The position numbers and the translations under genes are program-made. The notes beneath the pieces are model-generated. The model worked only from the letters and a program-made list of their open reading frames with translations, ran no database searches and was not told the origin of the DNA. Below are positions 1 to 11,600 of a DNA stretch of 64,000 nt, in pieces. Numbering within the stretch: the stretch's first letter is position 1; every line of letters begins with the position of its first letter. This DNA is from Saposhnikovia divaricata (Eukaryota > Streptophyta > Magnoliopsida > Apiales > Apiaceae), in contig CM071598.1 in assembly GCA_036435485.1 (NCBI GenBank), positions 123,878,148 to 123,942,147 of the forward strand, read 5' to 3'.

Positions 1-319
1 TACGATAGAGGCTGATTTTATAAAATAACAGAAAATAGGACTTGAAAATAGAATATCAAAATCAACTACAAATGGCCGGTCAAATACCCAATCCTAAATT
101 CAAATAAATTTGTATAAAGTATTTAACAAAATGTAAAATGCATATCATGGAAAGACTCCAACGCAACTAATATCCGAAACAGAGGAAAAAAAGGGTAAAT
201 CTGAAAGAGGGCATATTTATCTACAAATCATATTCATACAATTGAATATCATATTGAGAGATGGCTAATATCGTCGACGTTTTACATCTACAGTACATAA
301 TTCGCATAACAGAGCAACC
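1..319. other. AT-rich flank, no gene seen
   Basis: This stretch is AT-rich and has no ORF of note, no recognisable repeat end and no convincing exon. It is the left flank of the retroposon insertion that follows. The A-run and ATGTATCAATA word just after it (320-336) are the left copy of that insertion's target-site duplication. Confidence 0.5.
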
Positions 320-346
320 AAAAAAATGTATCAATACTGGTTTATC

Positions 347-1972
347 ATGAGCAGTAAGAGGGTTTCTTTCGCGGAGGTCGTGGAGGAAATCACATCGGGG
401 GAATGGAGGTCGATGGATCGCCCTCGCGGTTGTACCACTGGGCTGGTTAAAGACCGGGCAGGAGGTATGTCAAAGTCTCAGGAGGTTTGGAGTTCGATGG
501 TGAGTCCAAAAAAGGTTTCCTTTGCGGAAATACTGGTTACGGTGGTTCCAAATGATAGACCTTATTTTAGTAAGGAGCTGTTATCTTATAAGATGAAGAC
601 CGGGTGTGATGTTGAGTCTGGATTGAGCGGATCCAGTATTAGAAGTTTGGGTGATGGCCAACTGATTATGGATGTTGTTGGCCATGAAAAGGGATCTTCA
701 ATAGCTCCGATGATAGACACTTTGTGGGAGACGCGCAGATCTGAAGCTCGCCTTCTTGTGGGTAGTCCGATTAAGAGCCCGAAGAGGGTCTCCTTTTCGG
801 AGAATCTGGTGACTGAGTATCCTTTTGAGGATGTTCGAGTCAAAACGGATAGTGATACTGTGGAATCCCAGGTTGGACTGAGGAAGAGGGATGCTGGTTG
901 CAAGCCCATCGAAGATGGGTACTGCATTCGAATTCCCCCCTTTGATTGTGAGAATCAGGATGGCTATGTTCACAAGGTGTTTGACACATGTTCTGACCCA
1001 AAGCTGAGCTTGGGGGATTTTCTTTGGGCTATTGCTGAATACCCCGCTGTGTTTGATATGTTGCCTCACCGAGGATTTATCAGCTATGCTGAGTGTTATC
1101 TCTATCCGGGAATGAATTCATTGGATAGCGCTGTGCTATTGAGAAGTTTACGACTTCTGTTGTATGCAAGCAAAGCGAATGTGGGGGATGTCATTGAAAG
1201 AGATTTATTATTTGCTTTCAAGAAGGACGAAACTGATTTTGGGTTTGTTGGCTCCTTGGTTTTTGCAGGAGTAACTGGTCTGATACACCAGGATTATAAT
1301 GCAGTTGGGACAACGATTTTGCAGCTAGGTTTACGAGGAGTCTCGTTATGCTTTTGCAGTAGTATGCAAACTGATGTTTTGTTAGTGAAGAATGCAAACC
1401 TCTGCACTGATGAGGTTTGGGTTGATGAAATTAGCATAGAATTCAGGGGATTTGCCACTATATTTCAGCGGGAACCAGTCTTTGCGTTTCGTGCTATGTT
1501 TGGTGGCATAAAAATGATGGAGTCGAAGTGGTGTGATTTGCAGGTAAGGTCGGAAGGTGATCTATTTTTCAAAAAGGATCTCTATATGTTGGATGAGACT
1601 TTCTTTTGGTCTGCTTTGATTATGGTGGATACAAGTGATCAGGAGGCTATGACACTCTGTCATCGAAGGGATATGATACTGTTTTACGGAGGGGGAATCA
1701 AGTTAGAATGTGTGTCCAGCTTTGACCATGCTATTGACTCGGGGTTTACAGCCCCAAGGAAGGGGGTTGATTTGACCAGCAGCTCTGGTCTTAACAAATG
1801 TGGTCTGGGCATATGTAACTGTGCTGAGTGTGTTGCTATCGAGGGAGGTTTCCTGCTCGGAAACCAAACTGTCCAATACAGGTGGCTTTTACTTAGGATT
1901 CTTGGATGCGAACCAGGAGGTTTCCTCTTGTTTTATGATATATATGTAGTTTTCGGACTTGCTATGTTGTAA
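347..1972 (+). CDS. Uncharacterised retroposon protein with three KRVSF-type repeats
   Basis: The frame is open from 326, but the first seven codons lie mostly in the duplicated target site, so I take the ATG at 347 as the element's own start (541 codons). I do not recognise the family. Three copies of an S-x-K-[RK]-V-S-F-[AS]-E segment lie near residues 4-10, 55-61 and 146-152 from this start, separated by dissimilar spacers. KRVSF and KKVSF fit the RVxF docking motif of protein phosphatase 1 partners; that function is inference only. A Cys cluster (C-x4-C-x-C-x2-C) lies near the C-terminus, which ends in a hydrophobic stretch. There is no CCHC knuckle, endonuclease or reverse transcriptase motif. 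The frame is uninterrupted over 1.6 kb, which argues against long neutral decay. Confidence 0.6.
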   Translation: MSSKRVSFAEVVEEITSGEWRSMDRPRGCTTGLVKDRAGGMSKSQEVWSSMVSPKKVSFAEILVTVVPNDRPYFSKELLSYKMKTGCDVESGLSGSSIRSLGDGQLIMDVVGHEKGSSIAPMIDTLWETRRSEARLLVGSPIKSPKRVSFSENLVTEYPFEDVRVKTDSDTVESQVGLRKRDAGCKPIEDGYCIRIPPFDCENQDGYVHKVFDTCSDPKLSLGDFLWAIAEYPAVFDMLPHRGFISYAECYLYPGMNSLDSAVLLRSLRLLLYASKANVGDVIERDLLFAFKKDETDFGFVGSLVFAGVTGLIHQDYNAVGTTILQLGLRGVSLCFCSSMQTDVLLVKNANLCTDEVWVDEISIEFRGFATIFQREPVFAFRAMFGGIKMMESKWCDLQVRSEGDLFFKKDLYMLDETFFWSALIMVDTSDQEAMTLCHRRDMILFYGGGIKLECVSSFDHAIDSGFTAPRKGVDLTSSSGLNKCGLGICNCAECVAIEGGFLLGNQTVQYRWLLLRILGCEPGGFLLFYDIYVVFGLAML

Positions 1973-2030
1973 AATTGTTAAGTTGTTTGTTGACTATCAA
2001 ATGTCGATTTAGGCATTTGTAATGTGGTTC

Positions 2031-2113
2031 TGTTGATTTCGCGGGGTATGCCCCTAGAAGTGTTTTTATGCTGTTCCCTTTTGGGTATAAAATTTTAATT
2101 AGCAAAAAAAAAA
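2031..2113 (+). promoter_or_regulatory. LINE-type 3' tail with stem-loop and poly(A)
   Basis: The GGGGTATGCCCC inverted repeat (2043-2054) is followed by a TATAAAATTTT-rich segment and the A-run. The same order recurs on the minus strand at 30865-30945. In plant L1-type LINEs and their SINEs the 3' tail is what the partner's reverse transcriptase recognises, so this is probably the mobilisation signal of both insertions. Confidence 0.6.
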
Positions 2114-2249
2114 ATGTATCAATAATCAAAATTCACACTAACAAACAAAAGAGAAATAAATAATCATAAACTACAAACTCTTCAAATTACCTTTTTGTTC
2201 ATTAGTTTGTCTATATTATAAGCAATATGATGTAAAATTCACAATAGTA

Positions 2250-2866
2250 TTACTTTGATGCCCATAAAAAGTTATCCAAGATGCCGAGTACTGGAGATGA
2301 AAAGGAAGCGTTATCGAAGATGTGGCTACCAAATGTATAGTCCTTTTGTCATACCTGGTAAGAAGAGAGGAAACGACATCAAAATTCCGCTAATTAAATT
2401 GTCATTGTCCAACATGATCGCCATTATTTGAAAAAACACATCACGTCTAATCAAGAAACCATGTTAGTTATTTAAGTTGAACATGCATATCATTAATACA
2501 TATGATTCTTATCATGCAAAACACTGTAAAATAAATCGACAACTTCGCAAATTAGAATTTTCAAAGTGAAAATAAGCAATATATGTTAGGAACAAAACGG
2601 TGTGAAGATATGAATAAGAGAAAACTAACCTTGAATGTCGTGAGCAATTCGATAGACTTGGCTAGTGTAAATATTCTTTCTTGGTGATTTTAGCATTTCC
2701 TCAAACACATAATAGGCACATGAATACTAAAAGAGCATCACATAAAATAATCAACAATTATATGAATAAAAGATAATCAAATAAGTTACACAATTTATAC
2801 CTGACGAAGCTTGATAAAATTACATGAAGAGATCAAGTTGATGAGTTTATCATGATTCTTTCCGAC
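2250..2866 (-). CDS. 3' end of an unrecognised spliced host gene (four exons)
   Basis: Four minus-strand segments have proper GT-AG borders: 2801-2866, 2630-2726, 2355-2446 and 2250-2290. The first reads VGKNHDKLINLIS and then CNFIKLRQ. The second opens with YSCAYYVFEEMLK, the third contains FFQIMAIMLDNDN, and the fourth ends LGILDNFLWASK before TAA at 2250-2252. Phases agree between exons one and two and between three and four. Between two and three they miss by one base, so there is a 1-nt loss at the acceptor, a sequence error, or early decay. The upstream exons are not visible; a solo LTR sits in the intron 75 bases above the first exon. I do not recognise the protein. Chance occurrence of four protein-like exons ending in a stop is unlikely. 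Confidence 0.55.
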
Positions 2867-2941
2867 CTGTGAAGTACAACCCAAACTTACAAATCAAAAA
2901 CTGCAAAAAATACTAACTAATAACAAAATCTTGATCTTGAT

Positions 2942-5900
2942 TGTAATAACCCTAACTTTAGAAAGACTACAGTGCCTAAATGAATAGTGATTTTGGGGAA
3001 ATTAGAAAAATGGTGTGTAGGTACCCTATGTTCGAAATGGATAATAATTAAACAGAAACCATAATAGTGTTGTACTAAGAAAATAAGTGACTCAAAACGA
3101 CGATGGATTTTAGAAATTCCTGAATATGGATTTTGAGGATTTTGATTTCGAATGAGCTCTATTTATTGGATATTAAGGAGCAAGGAAATATTAAAAGGTT
3201 TATATATATATTGAGGAATTAGTGAATTTAGGTTAAACCAAGGGATTATTAAGTCAAGGAAATGCCAAGGGAATTTGGATTTTTAAGCGATTTCAGAACC
3301 ACTGAGATAACGAGGTGTATTCGAAACGAACCGTGATTAAACGAGTATGAAAACCAAGCAACCAAGATTAGTAATATAACAAGGATACATACCACATTAT
3401 TATTATTACCAAGAGTATTAGCATATTACTTAGAAAATCAAGAAAAGAGAGTATTAGATCATCCAAGTGACATCATTAGTGATATCATCTTCCACTAACT
3501 CTTGTTTAAGGACAAATTAGTCATTAACCATGGGGGATTATCTACAAAACTCTAGAATCATCAAGATTAAGCTAGACAAGATTAACCAACACAAAAATCT
3601 TATCATTTTCATCCATTTAGATCAAAACAAAGCAAGAGAAATCCATTACTCTCCATTTCTCTCAAACTGCCCAGCAAGAACAAGGAGGAAAGACAAATTC
3701 ATATCTCCATTTCTATCCATGATAAAATCACCAAATTTTAACCCAAGCCTCTCCACTCCATGGGCAATATTCTCTCCAAATTTCATAGCAATCCAAGTAG
3801 TGTAGCCTAGGCAAATAACCTCCCCAAGTTGATGAAGCAAATTGTCCAGATTGTTGACAGTTTCTGGGATGATTTTCAAACAGCCATATCTCCTTCATTA
3901 CTCAATGGAATTTTGTGGTCTTTATATGGTTGGAAATCTGGTGAGATGCTCTACAACTTTCCTTTAGAAGCCTCGTCCAGAAAACCTAGGTAAGGGCCAC
4001 GTTTTTCATGATCTCTCAGTCGGGTTCTAATAACTCTGAATTAATAACTTTGTTTTCTTCAATTCTTTTGATCATCCAAGCTTACCCAAGGCTATACAAG
4101 GACTATACAAGGTTTAGAAAGCTATTACACACATCAAGGAAGGTAACCATCTTTGGAAACCCTAGCTTTTACTTTGAGTTTAGTGGTTTAGTGAGTTATA
4201 AAGCTTTGATGCATGTTTAGGACCTTAGATTTATGATTGGGCTTGATTGATTGTCGCAAATGGTATCCTAGTAGCATAGGCAGTGGATACCCTTTTTTGA
4301 ATGTTAAATTTGAGGTATGAGTTGTTTGGAGTGGATGGTATGATATTTGGAGTATTTGGATTTTTGGATTATTCGATTTATAGCCGTCGTAATGACGAAT
4401 TATTGTTGAGGCTTAAAACAGTAGGCACCCGAGACACATACCCTCTTAAAATGTTGAACCACTGCCTAGAACTTGTAGATCTTGTTTCATAGATCATTTT
4501 GGAGAAAGCCTTGTAGCATTTTCATTTACGGTTTAGGAGAAATGGCCAAATTCGTAAAAGTGGTTCGATCGCATAAGTGCTAAGTTCATGACTTCAATTG
4601 AACCCCTTAATGATATGATTTTGGTGGCGAATCGAGTTTATTAAATACAAGATATTATAAGGTGTATGTGTGCGAAGCAATCACCTCGAAAGAGTAAACG
4701 GTTGATTTTATAGAAAAGTTTAAGCCGAGGTCGCGTAAGTGAAAACCACTGAAAACCGAGAAAACGTAATGGTGTCAACTTTGAGGCTATAATTACCATA
4801 CTTAAACATCTTTAAAAGTTATGAAATTTTGGGACAATATAGTAGGATGAATAGATAGTCAAACCCCACTGACCTTGTGTCAAAATTTGAAATTTACAAT
4901 TTATGAGAAATTTTACAGTCGACTGTGGTCAATAAGGAATCCCAAAGGAAATGGTGGAATACACTAAAACTTTGATCGAGTTTAAAAATGGTTAAGTTCA
5001 TGTAAAATTTTGGTGCATAAAAACTATGTTAAACATATAATATGTGTCAAGGGTGTTATTGTATAGAGATTAGGTGATTAAGTGGGATATATACTAACGG
5101 TGATCCTTTCGTTTCTATAGAGACGGGAGACGAACTCAGGATCATACCTACTCGCTTCAGAGATCCAGGCAAGATTTCTCCTATCTTTACTTTGGAAAAT
5201 TATTTACCTTCAAAGAAAGATGATTTCATGGAATATATATGTGATCCTATTGTTGCTATATTGTTGAGAATTTACTTCCTGATTTTGGGAATTAAAGAGA
5301 GATGGATATGGATTAAAGGGAGCAAGATTTTTTTTATCCTTATTTTGATAAACTGTTTATGTTCAAAGAAAATGGTTTTGGTGGATAATATATGAATCTT
5401 ATATGATGAGATGATTAGGGATATATTCCCTGTTTACTGAGATTTTTGAATATGGATTATGGATATGAATATGATTATGGATAGAGCGAATATACTTTAT
5501 GTTTTAAAGGTATATGAAAGAATGGTATCAGTTGTTATCTAGGGTTATATGTTTATAATATTATGTTAAAAATATTCTTTTTAAATAGTTGTGATTTAAT
5601 AAATACTATTTGATTATTATTTAATACTTTTAAAATAAATGGAATATTTTATGTATATAAGAGCGTATTTGATTTCATTGAATACAGAGGAGATGTCTGA
5701 GTCATAATCAAAGTATTATGACATATGTATTTTTAAAGGTGATGATAAATGGAAATGGAAATGATATATGTGAATGGAAATGGAAACGGAAAAATGGAAA
5801 ATGTGGAATGGTGTTTTATAAATGGAATAATGATTTGACAAAAGAAGGGGATTGCAACAGAAAGCGTAAGAGGCTGTATGAGGCACAGTCCAGCATGCGT

Positions 5901-6938
5901 AAGGGGCTGTGTGCGGCACAGTCCAGCACTCAATATTTATTACGGCCCAAGAGTTGCCGAAGGAGGATGTAGCAGGTAGCCTTCCTCCAGGGTTGATGAC
6001 CAGGTGGGATCATCCCTTCTACTAGTAGTAAACAGAGAGCAGGTACGGTCAGGCGACTGATCATCGTCCTACGTATCTGGCGCTAGCAGATATCCCCAAA
6101 ACTTAAAAGAAAGAATTGATAATGGTTTTCAGATCTGTATTCTGAAAAAGGAAAATGGTATGAAATGATGGAATTGTTTTTACAGTAAGAAGAGAAACTG
6201 ATTTTATATTATTTTTATATAATTGTTGTATAAAAAGGGAAATGGAAAGATTGTATTGAGAGATGATGTGTAGATGATATATTATCTTGAAATATTATGC
6301 TGAGGTGATGTAATGGTTTTTAATTAGTATAGAAGAAAAACTGATATTATATTATTTTAGATGAAAAACTGATATTATATTAGAAGAGAAGCTGATATTA
6401 GAATGCTATATATTTCTTTTAGTATAAAAATATTTGGAAGGAGTAGTTATCAAATAAAAATAAATTCTTTTTATAATAATTAAGATTTGTCTTTTGTTTA
6501 TTATACAGATATATTTAATTTTCTTTTGAAGCTAGTTTATAAAATTTATCCTGCTGAGCTATTATAGCTCACTCTTGCTATTTATTTATATAACAGCTAG
6601 ATCAGGTGCCGAAACGTCGCAGTGCAACCCGGAAGAGGGTAAAGGGGAAGTCTACCTTATGAGAAAGTATCGACACCTGTTCTCAAGGTAGTATATACTT
6701 TTATATGGGTGTAATAGATGGTATTCTGGGATTGTAATAATAGTTTATCTTTAACTGCTATCATTAATGGATGTTGTTCTCTGAGAATATGACTGGTGTG
6801 TGTTAATATTAAAGTGTGGGGTCTATTGTGTGAGTTTTATTATGCATTTATATTCCAGCTGCCAAGAGTAGAATTTTAATGAATGGAAATTGGACCGTGA
6901 TGACCTGGATCCATGACCCCGTATCTAGGGGCGTCACA
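2942..6938 (+). mobile_element. Solo LTR of a Tekay/Del-like Ty3-gypsy element
   Basis: It begins TGTAATAACC and ends GGGGCGTCACA, with the 5-bp TSD TTGAT at 2937-2941 and 6939-6943. No primer-binding site or pol motif follows, so it is a solo LTR of 3997 bp left by LTR-LTR recombination. Its relation to the two other gypsy families here shows in shared blocks: a 3' end of the form GACCTGGATCC...ATCTAGGGGCGTCACA, the GCGACTGATCATCGTC word at 6053-6068, a CTACTAGTAG palindrome just before it, and TATTCGATTTATAGCCG near 4370. It splits the host gene whose 3' exons lie at 2250-2866. ORFs inside it are short and have no family features. Confidence 0.85.
5864..5929 (+). repeat. 33-bp tandem repeat in the solo LTR, two copies
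   Basis: Two adjacent units starting GCGTAAG at 5864 and 5897 share GGCTGT...GGCACAGTCCAGCA with a few substitutions. They lie about 130 bases before the conserved GCGACTGATCATCGTC block. Confidence 0.7.
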
Positions 6939-6943
6939 TTGAT

Positions 6944-8624
6944 GAACAAAAGAATATTGTTTACTAATTCAATATACGTTCATATAAAGTACCGACTCAC
7001 AAACATGAATTCAGAAAATTAAGGAGATTTTCTGATACTTCTTAATTATTAACTTGATATGGTTACATACATTAATAACATGTGTCTGTGTATATATCAG
7101 AAGTACTAATCCTTGTGTTATCTAGATGATGTATCACTGCTAGCAGATTCATCCATTGATGTGTATAAGACGATTAACACAATGTTGATTATTGTAATCG
7201 TTTGTATGTACGTATCAACATATCTAACATGTCATAGCTGCCAAGAGATGAACAATCATGATAAATGATTTGATAAAGATTACCATGGTGTATGTTGGAC
7301 TATGATAAATTCAAATGTTTATTAGCAAAGAATATGGCATAATGGAAGGTGTCTGAGCGTGAAGGATCTGTTATTAGGGTTTGTTCCAAGTTTAGCGCTG
7401 ATAAGAATTCAAAAAAAAAAAATGAAAAGATAACCAAGCTGTGATACGTAATGAGGATGGATAATCCGATAACCCATATTAGCAGTGAATTATAACTAAT
7501 GGGTCAAGTTGGATGGTCCATAAACCCATTTAGTTCTAGTAAATTACCAATGTAACCTTAAATGTAATAAAAATCATAAGAAATGGTGGGTATAATGGTA
7601 ACAAAATGGGATTCTTCACTAGCAGGAATTAAGATATGTTGATTATATGCATTAATGCATATTGGTTGATTTTTGGCTTTGTTAAGGCGTGAGTCTGTCT
7701 GTTTTTATTTTAACCACCAAAATGCTTTTATGCCACATAATAAATGATCCATCCATCAATTCCCATAAATTTTGGTATTTTTACTGGAAATAGACTAAGG
7801 ATATTACTACTTATGTGGTAAATATCTTAGGATTGCTATCCAACGCACACTATTGTTGTGGTAACACACTAACATTGAAAAACTAACAATGGACTCTGTA
7901 TACCACTTTTACCCATCCTTTTTTTTACATTGAACAAATACGACTACAATTATGATCCTCAATATTTAGAATCCACTAATATGAACGAATGTCAATTACT
8001 AACCTTAGATAGATCGAGACACATGAAACATTTTGGCCAGACACTGATCTTAGAAAGACCGAGGCATGAGCAGATTGACACGATGATAAGATCGACTCTA
8101 TTAGTATGTACAAAAGAAATTTAATGAATTAAAATGTTACGCGTGCTTTGTACGAGCTATCATTGTAGTTATCATAATGTTCCAACAAATTCAATAATAG
8201 CATGTATAATGATGAATAGTACACAAAAAACCATGTTCTTATTAATCATAAATTAGTGTTATGATGCCACAAATTGAAAACAAGCATTGTTCACTAAATA
8301 TAATTAAGAAGCATATATATCAAGTTTTAAATTTTCACTACACTCTCAAAGAATTATCATGTATCAAATAATTTATTTAACAAACATGACACTCAAAATT
8401 GATCTTGAACAATTAATCTATATATGTACTTATCATCGTTTCATACTATTAAGACAAGTCAATTATATACACAAAACCAATTTTTTCAATTTCTCTTGAT
8501 TTAATAATTTTTTTACAATTTAGAAATACTTTTCACAACTAATTTGTAGAGTGTAATGGTTCATTGCATTCAAACAATAACATATATATATGTATATAAT
8601 CTATAGTAGGGGTCAGTTTCCACA
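6944..8624. other. Intergenic or intronic DNA between two LTR elements
   Basis: AT-rich single-copy-looking DNA with no ORF I can support. If the host gene at 2250-2866 continues upstream, its remaining exons would lie here or further right, beyond the 8630-39115 insertion. I found no segment with both splice borders and a protein-like frame. Confidence 0.4.
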
Positions 8625-8629
8625 TAAAA

Positions 8630-11600
8630 TGTAAGAACCCCAAATTTTGGATATAATTAAAACTTTTTATTATGTACTGAGGTAATGGTGAATAGTGATT
8701 ACGACTACGATGTAACGATTGAGATAATGAATGAAAGGAATAGATTTGGATTCAAATGTTTTTATACCATGACGAATACTATTGGTTGACACTTTAGATA
8801 AGAATAATCTATCTCCTAGGGGAATAAGTTATGGCAATTCTAAGTAGGAGAATATTCTCATGTCATCTATATCGATAACGATTAGTGCAGTGGTTCCATG
8901 AAAGGGTTAAGGAACGCCCGAGAAAGAACAAGGACATTGTCATAAATATAGGGAATAAAGGAAGAATAAAGAATGAATAGTGTTTTGGTGGAAGTAAGAA
9001 TATTATGAGACGACACTATATAGAAGTATTCGGAACGGATTTCCGAGTTCGTATTAGTGATCCAGTGGGAAAATAAGTGTATGTAAAAGCTGTCGGATTC
9101 TGAAAAACCGCACTTTTATTTTCTCCGAGAGTTCCCTGGACGCTGATATACTTAAGGATTGAACGATGGGATTTAAGGAATTTAAATTCGAAAGTTAGTA
9201 AGAAAGATGGAGAATGATAGTATTAATATTAAAACGGATTCCGGTAAAACCCTAACTAGAAACGAATGAGTTATTCCTCCGAACGATCAATGAATTGAGC
9301 AATAACCGGACAAAGGAACGAGTAGTGGATCAAGATACATGCATGTACTAGTGGATAAACATCAATCAACCAACTAGTTACAAGAGTAACTAACAAGATT
9401 AGAAAATCAACCAAGTACTTAGTCCCATCTCATCTTATTACCACAAAAATGCAACACCTGTCTCTTGATTGCATCATGGATGACCTAGGCACTTTATTAA
9501 AGTAGCTTTATGCCAAGATATTATTCAAGACAACACAATAATGCCAGACTAGCCAAGCAACCAAGAAAAAACTCCTTCATCCTCTCCAAAGAAGACCATT
9601 CGACTTTCCTTAATTCAAAATCCAAAGTCCAAGCTTCCACCATCATTTGATCTTGCAATTTTTAAGGTGAGTTCTATATTTCAAGAAACTAATCTCCTAG
9701 AAATTTCAAGTCCAAACTCCTTTGTTTCCATTTTAAAATAAATCATTTACAAGGAGGGTGAATAGTGTTCTTCAAGAACTAACCTTGTTTTTCTTGATTC
9801 TTTTGGATGATCTAAGCTTTGTTAAGGAAATATAAGGACTATACAAGGCTTACTAAGTGCATACACACTCCAAGGAAGGTATAAACTTCAAGAACCCAAG
9901 TTTTTGTTTTGAGTTTTAATGGAGTTTTAGATGAGTTTTGGTGAGGATGTAATTATAAGCATGATTATGAATGGGGTTTTGATAAATGTTAAAAATAGTT
10001 AGATGAACGGAAAGGCATTGCTTGGCCTCAGTTCATGGTTATAAATCATGTATATGTGTTGTTTGGAGTGGAAACTATGATTATTGGAAAGTTTGGAAAT
10101 ATTCGATTTATAGCCGACGTAATACCCGATTTTCGATAACCTTAAAGAATTCGTGCATCACAGTAGGGTTAATTGTCTTAACTGGTTATGAACATGACAT
10201 GTCCTCGTAGATCTCGAGTCATAGATCGTTTTGGCGAAAGAATCAAAACATTCCGACTTACGGTTTAGGAGTTATGGTCAAATTACTAAAATTAGTTCGA
10301 GACCGTAAGTAAAAGTTCGTAACTTCAATTGAACCCTCGTAAATCATGTTACTCAGTGGCGAATCTTGGTAAATAAATACTATAGGTCATAAGGAAGGTA
10401 TGAGAGAAAACCACATGTCAAACGGATCATTTTCCGATTTTATAAAAATGTTTGAATCAAGGTTAAACGCGAACGAACCCCTTAAAAGTATAACTTTGGT
10501 TATAACTTAGAAAACGAACGATAAAACACGAGGTATAATCTCGGTTCGTAATCGATCGACTTTAGAACTTATACGACTTAAGTATATACCAAGTGTGGGT
10601 AAGATGACATGTCTTAATAACGAACGAATGTCGGATTGTATCGCTGATAAAAAGAGTTACACTAAAAGGTGTACAACGTGATAATTCGAAAACGTGTTTC
10701 GACTTAAGTGAAGGTTATACTTAGACTTTTAAAAGGTGTTAAGTGGTTAATCTCGATTGTTCTAATTGTTTATAGATCATCGAGCAGACCCAGGACACGC
10801 TATCTCTACCCACACCCGATTACCAGGCAAGCGTTCAAAACTTTGAACTTGTTGTTGTGATAATATATATATGTGATTACCATCTTACATATGCCATAGC
10901 ATGCATGCCTATTGACAAATTATATTATGATACCTGTTCCCTGAATTGCTATTGGCTTATAGACTAGATACGAATTATCAGTTATAAGCCGGATTGTTAT
11001 GGTAAGACCCTTAGCGAAGGGCATATGATAATCATTCTTAAATATAGAACATGAGTCGGTATTTTGAGATACAGATTAGTCGTGGAAACCCGGAGGGATT
11101 CCAACGGCAGATTATTATTGATCTTGAGGAATGTTATTATTAAACATTATTTATATTTCCATAAACTATCAATTACTTGGAAATCTTTCGAAGAATGTTA
11201 TTTGAGTATTATCTCAGCCGAGAAATATTAGGTGAATATTATTTTTGAATATTCACTTAGAGTTTGATTATTTAATGAATAATTACTTTGATATTCATGG
11301 GAATTTTATTTATTAAATGGATATTACTTTCGAATATTCATTTAAGCTTTTATGTATATTATGAATATTATTTTAAAATATTCATTGGAAGTTATATTTA
11401 CTTAAGGGATATTATTTCGAATATTCCTTTAAAGTTTTGATTACTAAATGAATATTATTTGGATATTCATTTAGAAGATTATTTATTAAATGAATATTAT
11501 TTTCAAATATTCATTTAAGATTTGACTTATTTATTGAATATTATTTTAAATATTTATTGGGTTTAATTATTTAATGAATATTATTTTGAATATTCATTTA

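Larger units (their letters stand above)
337..2113 (+). mobile_element. Retroposon A: RT-less, ORF-bearing insertion with LINE-like 3' tail
   Basis: The segment ends in an A-run at 2104-2114 and is flanked by a direct repeat: ATGTATCAATA preceded by A's at 320-336 and again at 2108-2124. A poly(A) end plus a TSD of 11 bp or more is the signature of target-primed reverse transcription by a LINE. The last 80 bases (from 2031) closely match the tail of retroposon B at 30865-30945. They include a GGGG-TATG-CCCC stem-loop at 2043-2054 and a TTTTGGGTATAAAATTTT segment. The body is one long ORF with no endonuclease or reverse transcriptase motif, so it would have to move in trans. The 5' end lacks the untranslated leader seen in B, so this copy is probably 5' truncated. 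A retrocopy of a host transcript is an alternative, but the tail shared with B argues for a family. Confidence 0.75.

Noticed and set aside
7930..8124. 64-codon ORF between LTR elements
   Set aside because: No splice context, no homology that I recognise, and expected by chance in DNA of this composition.
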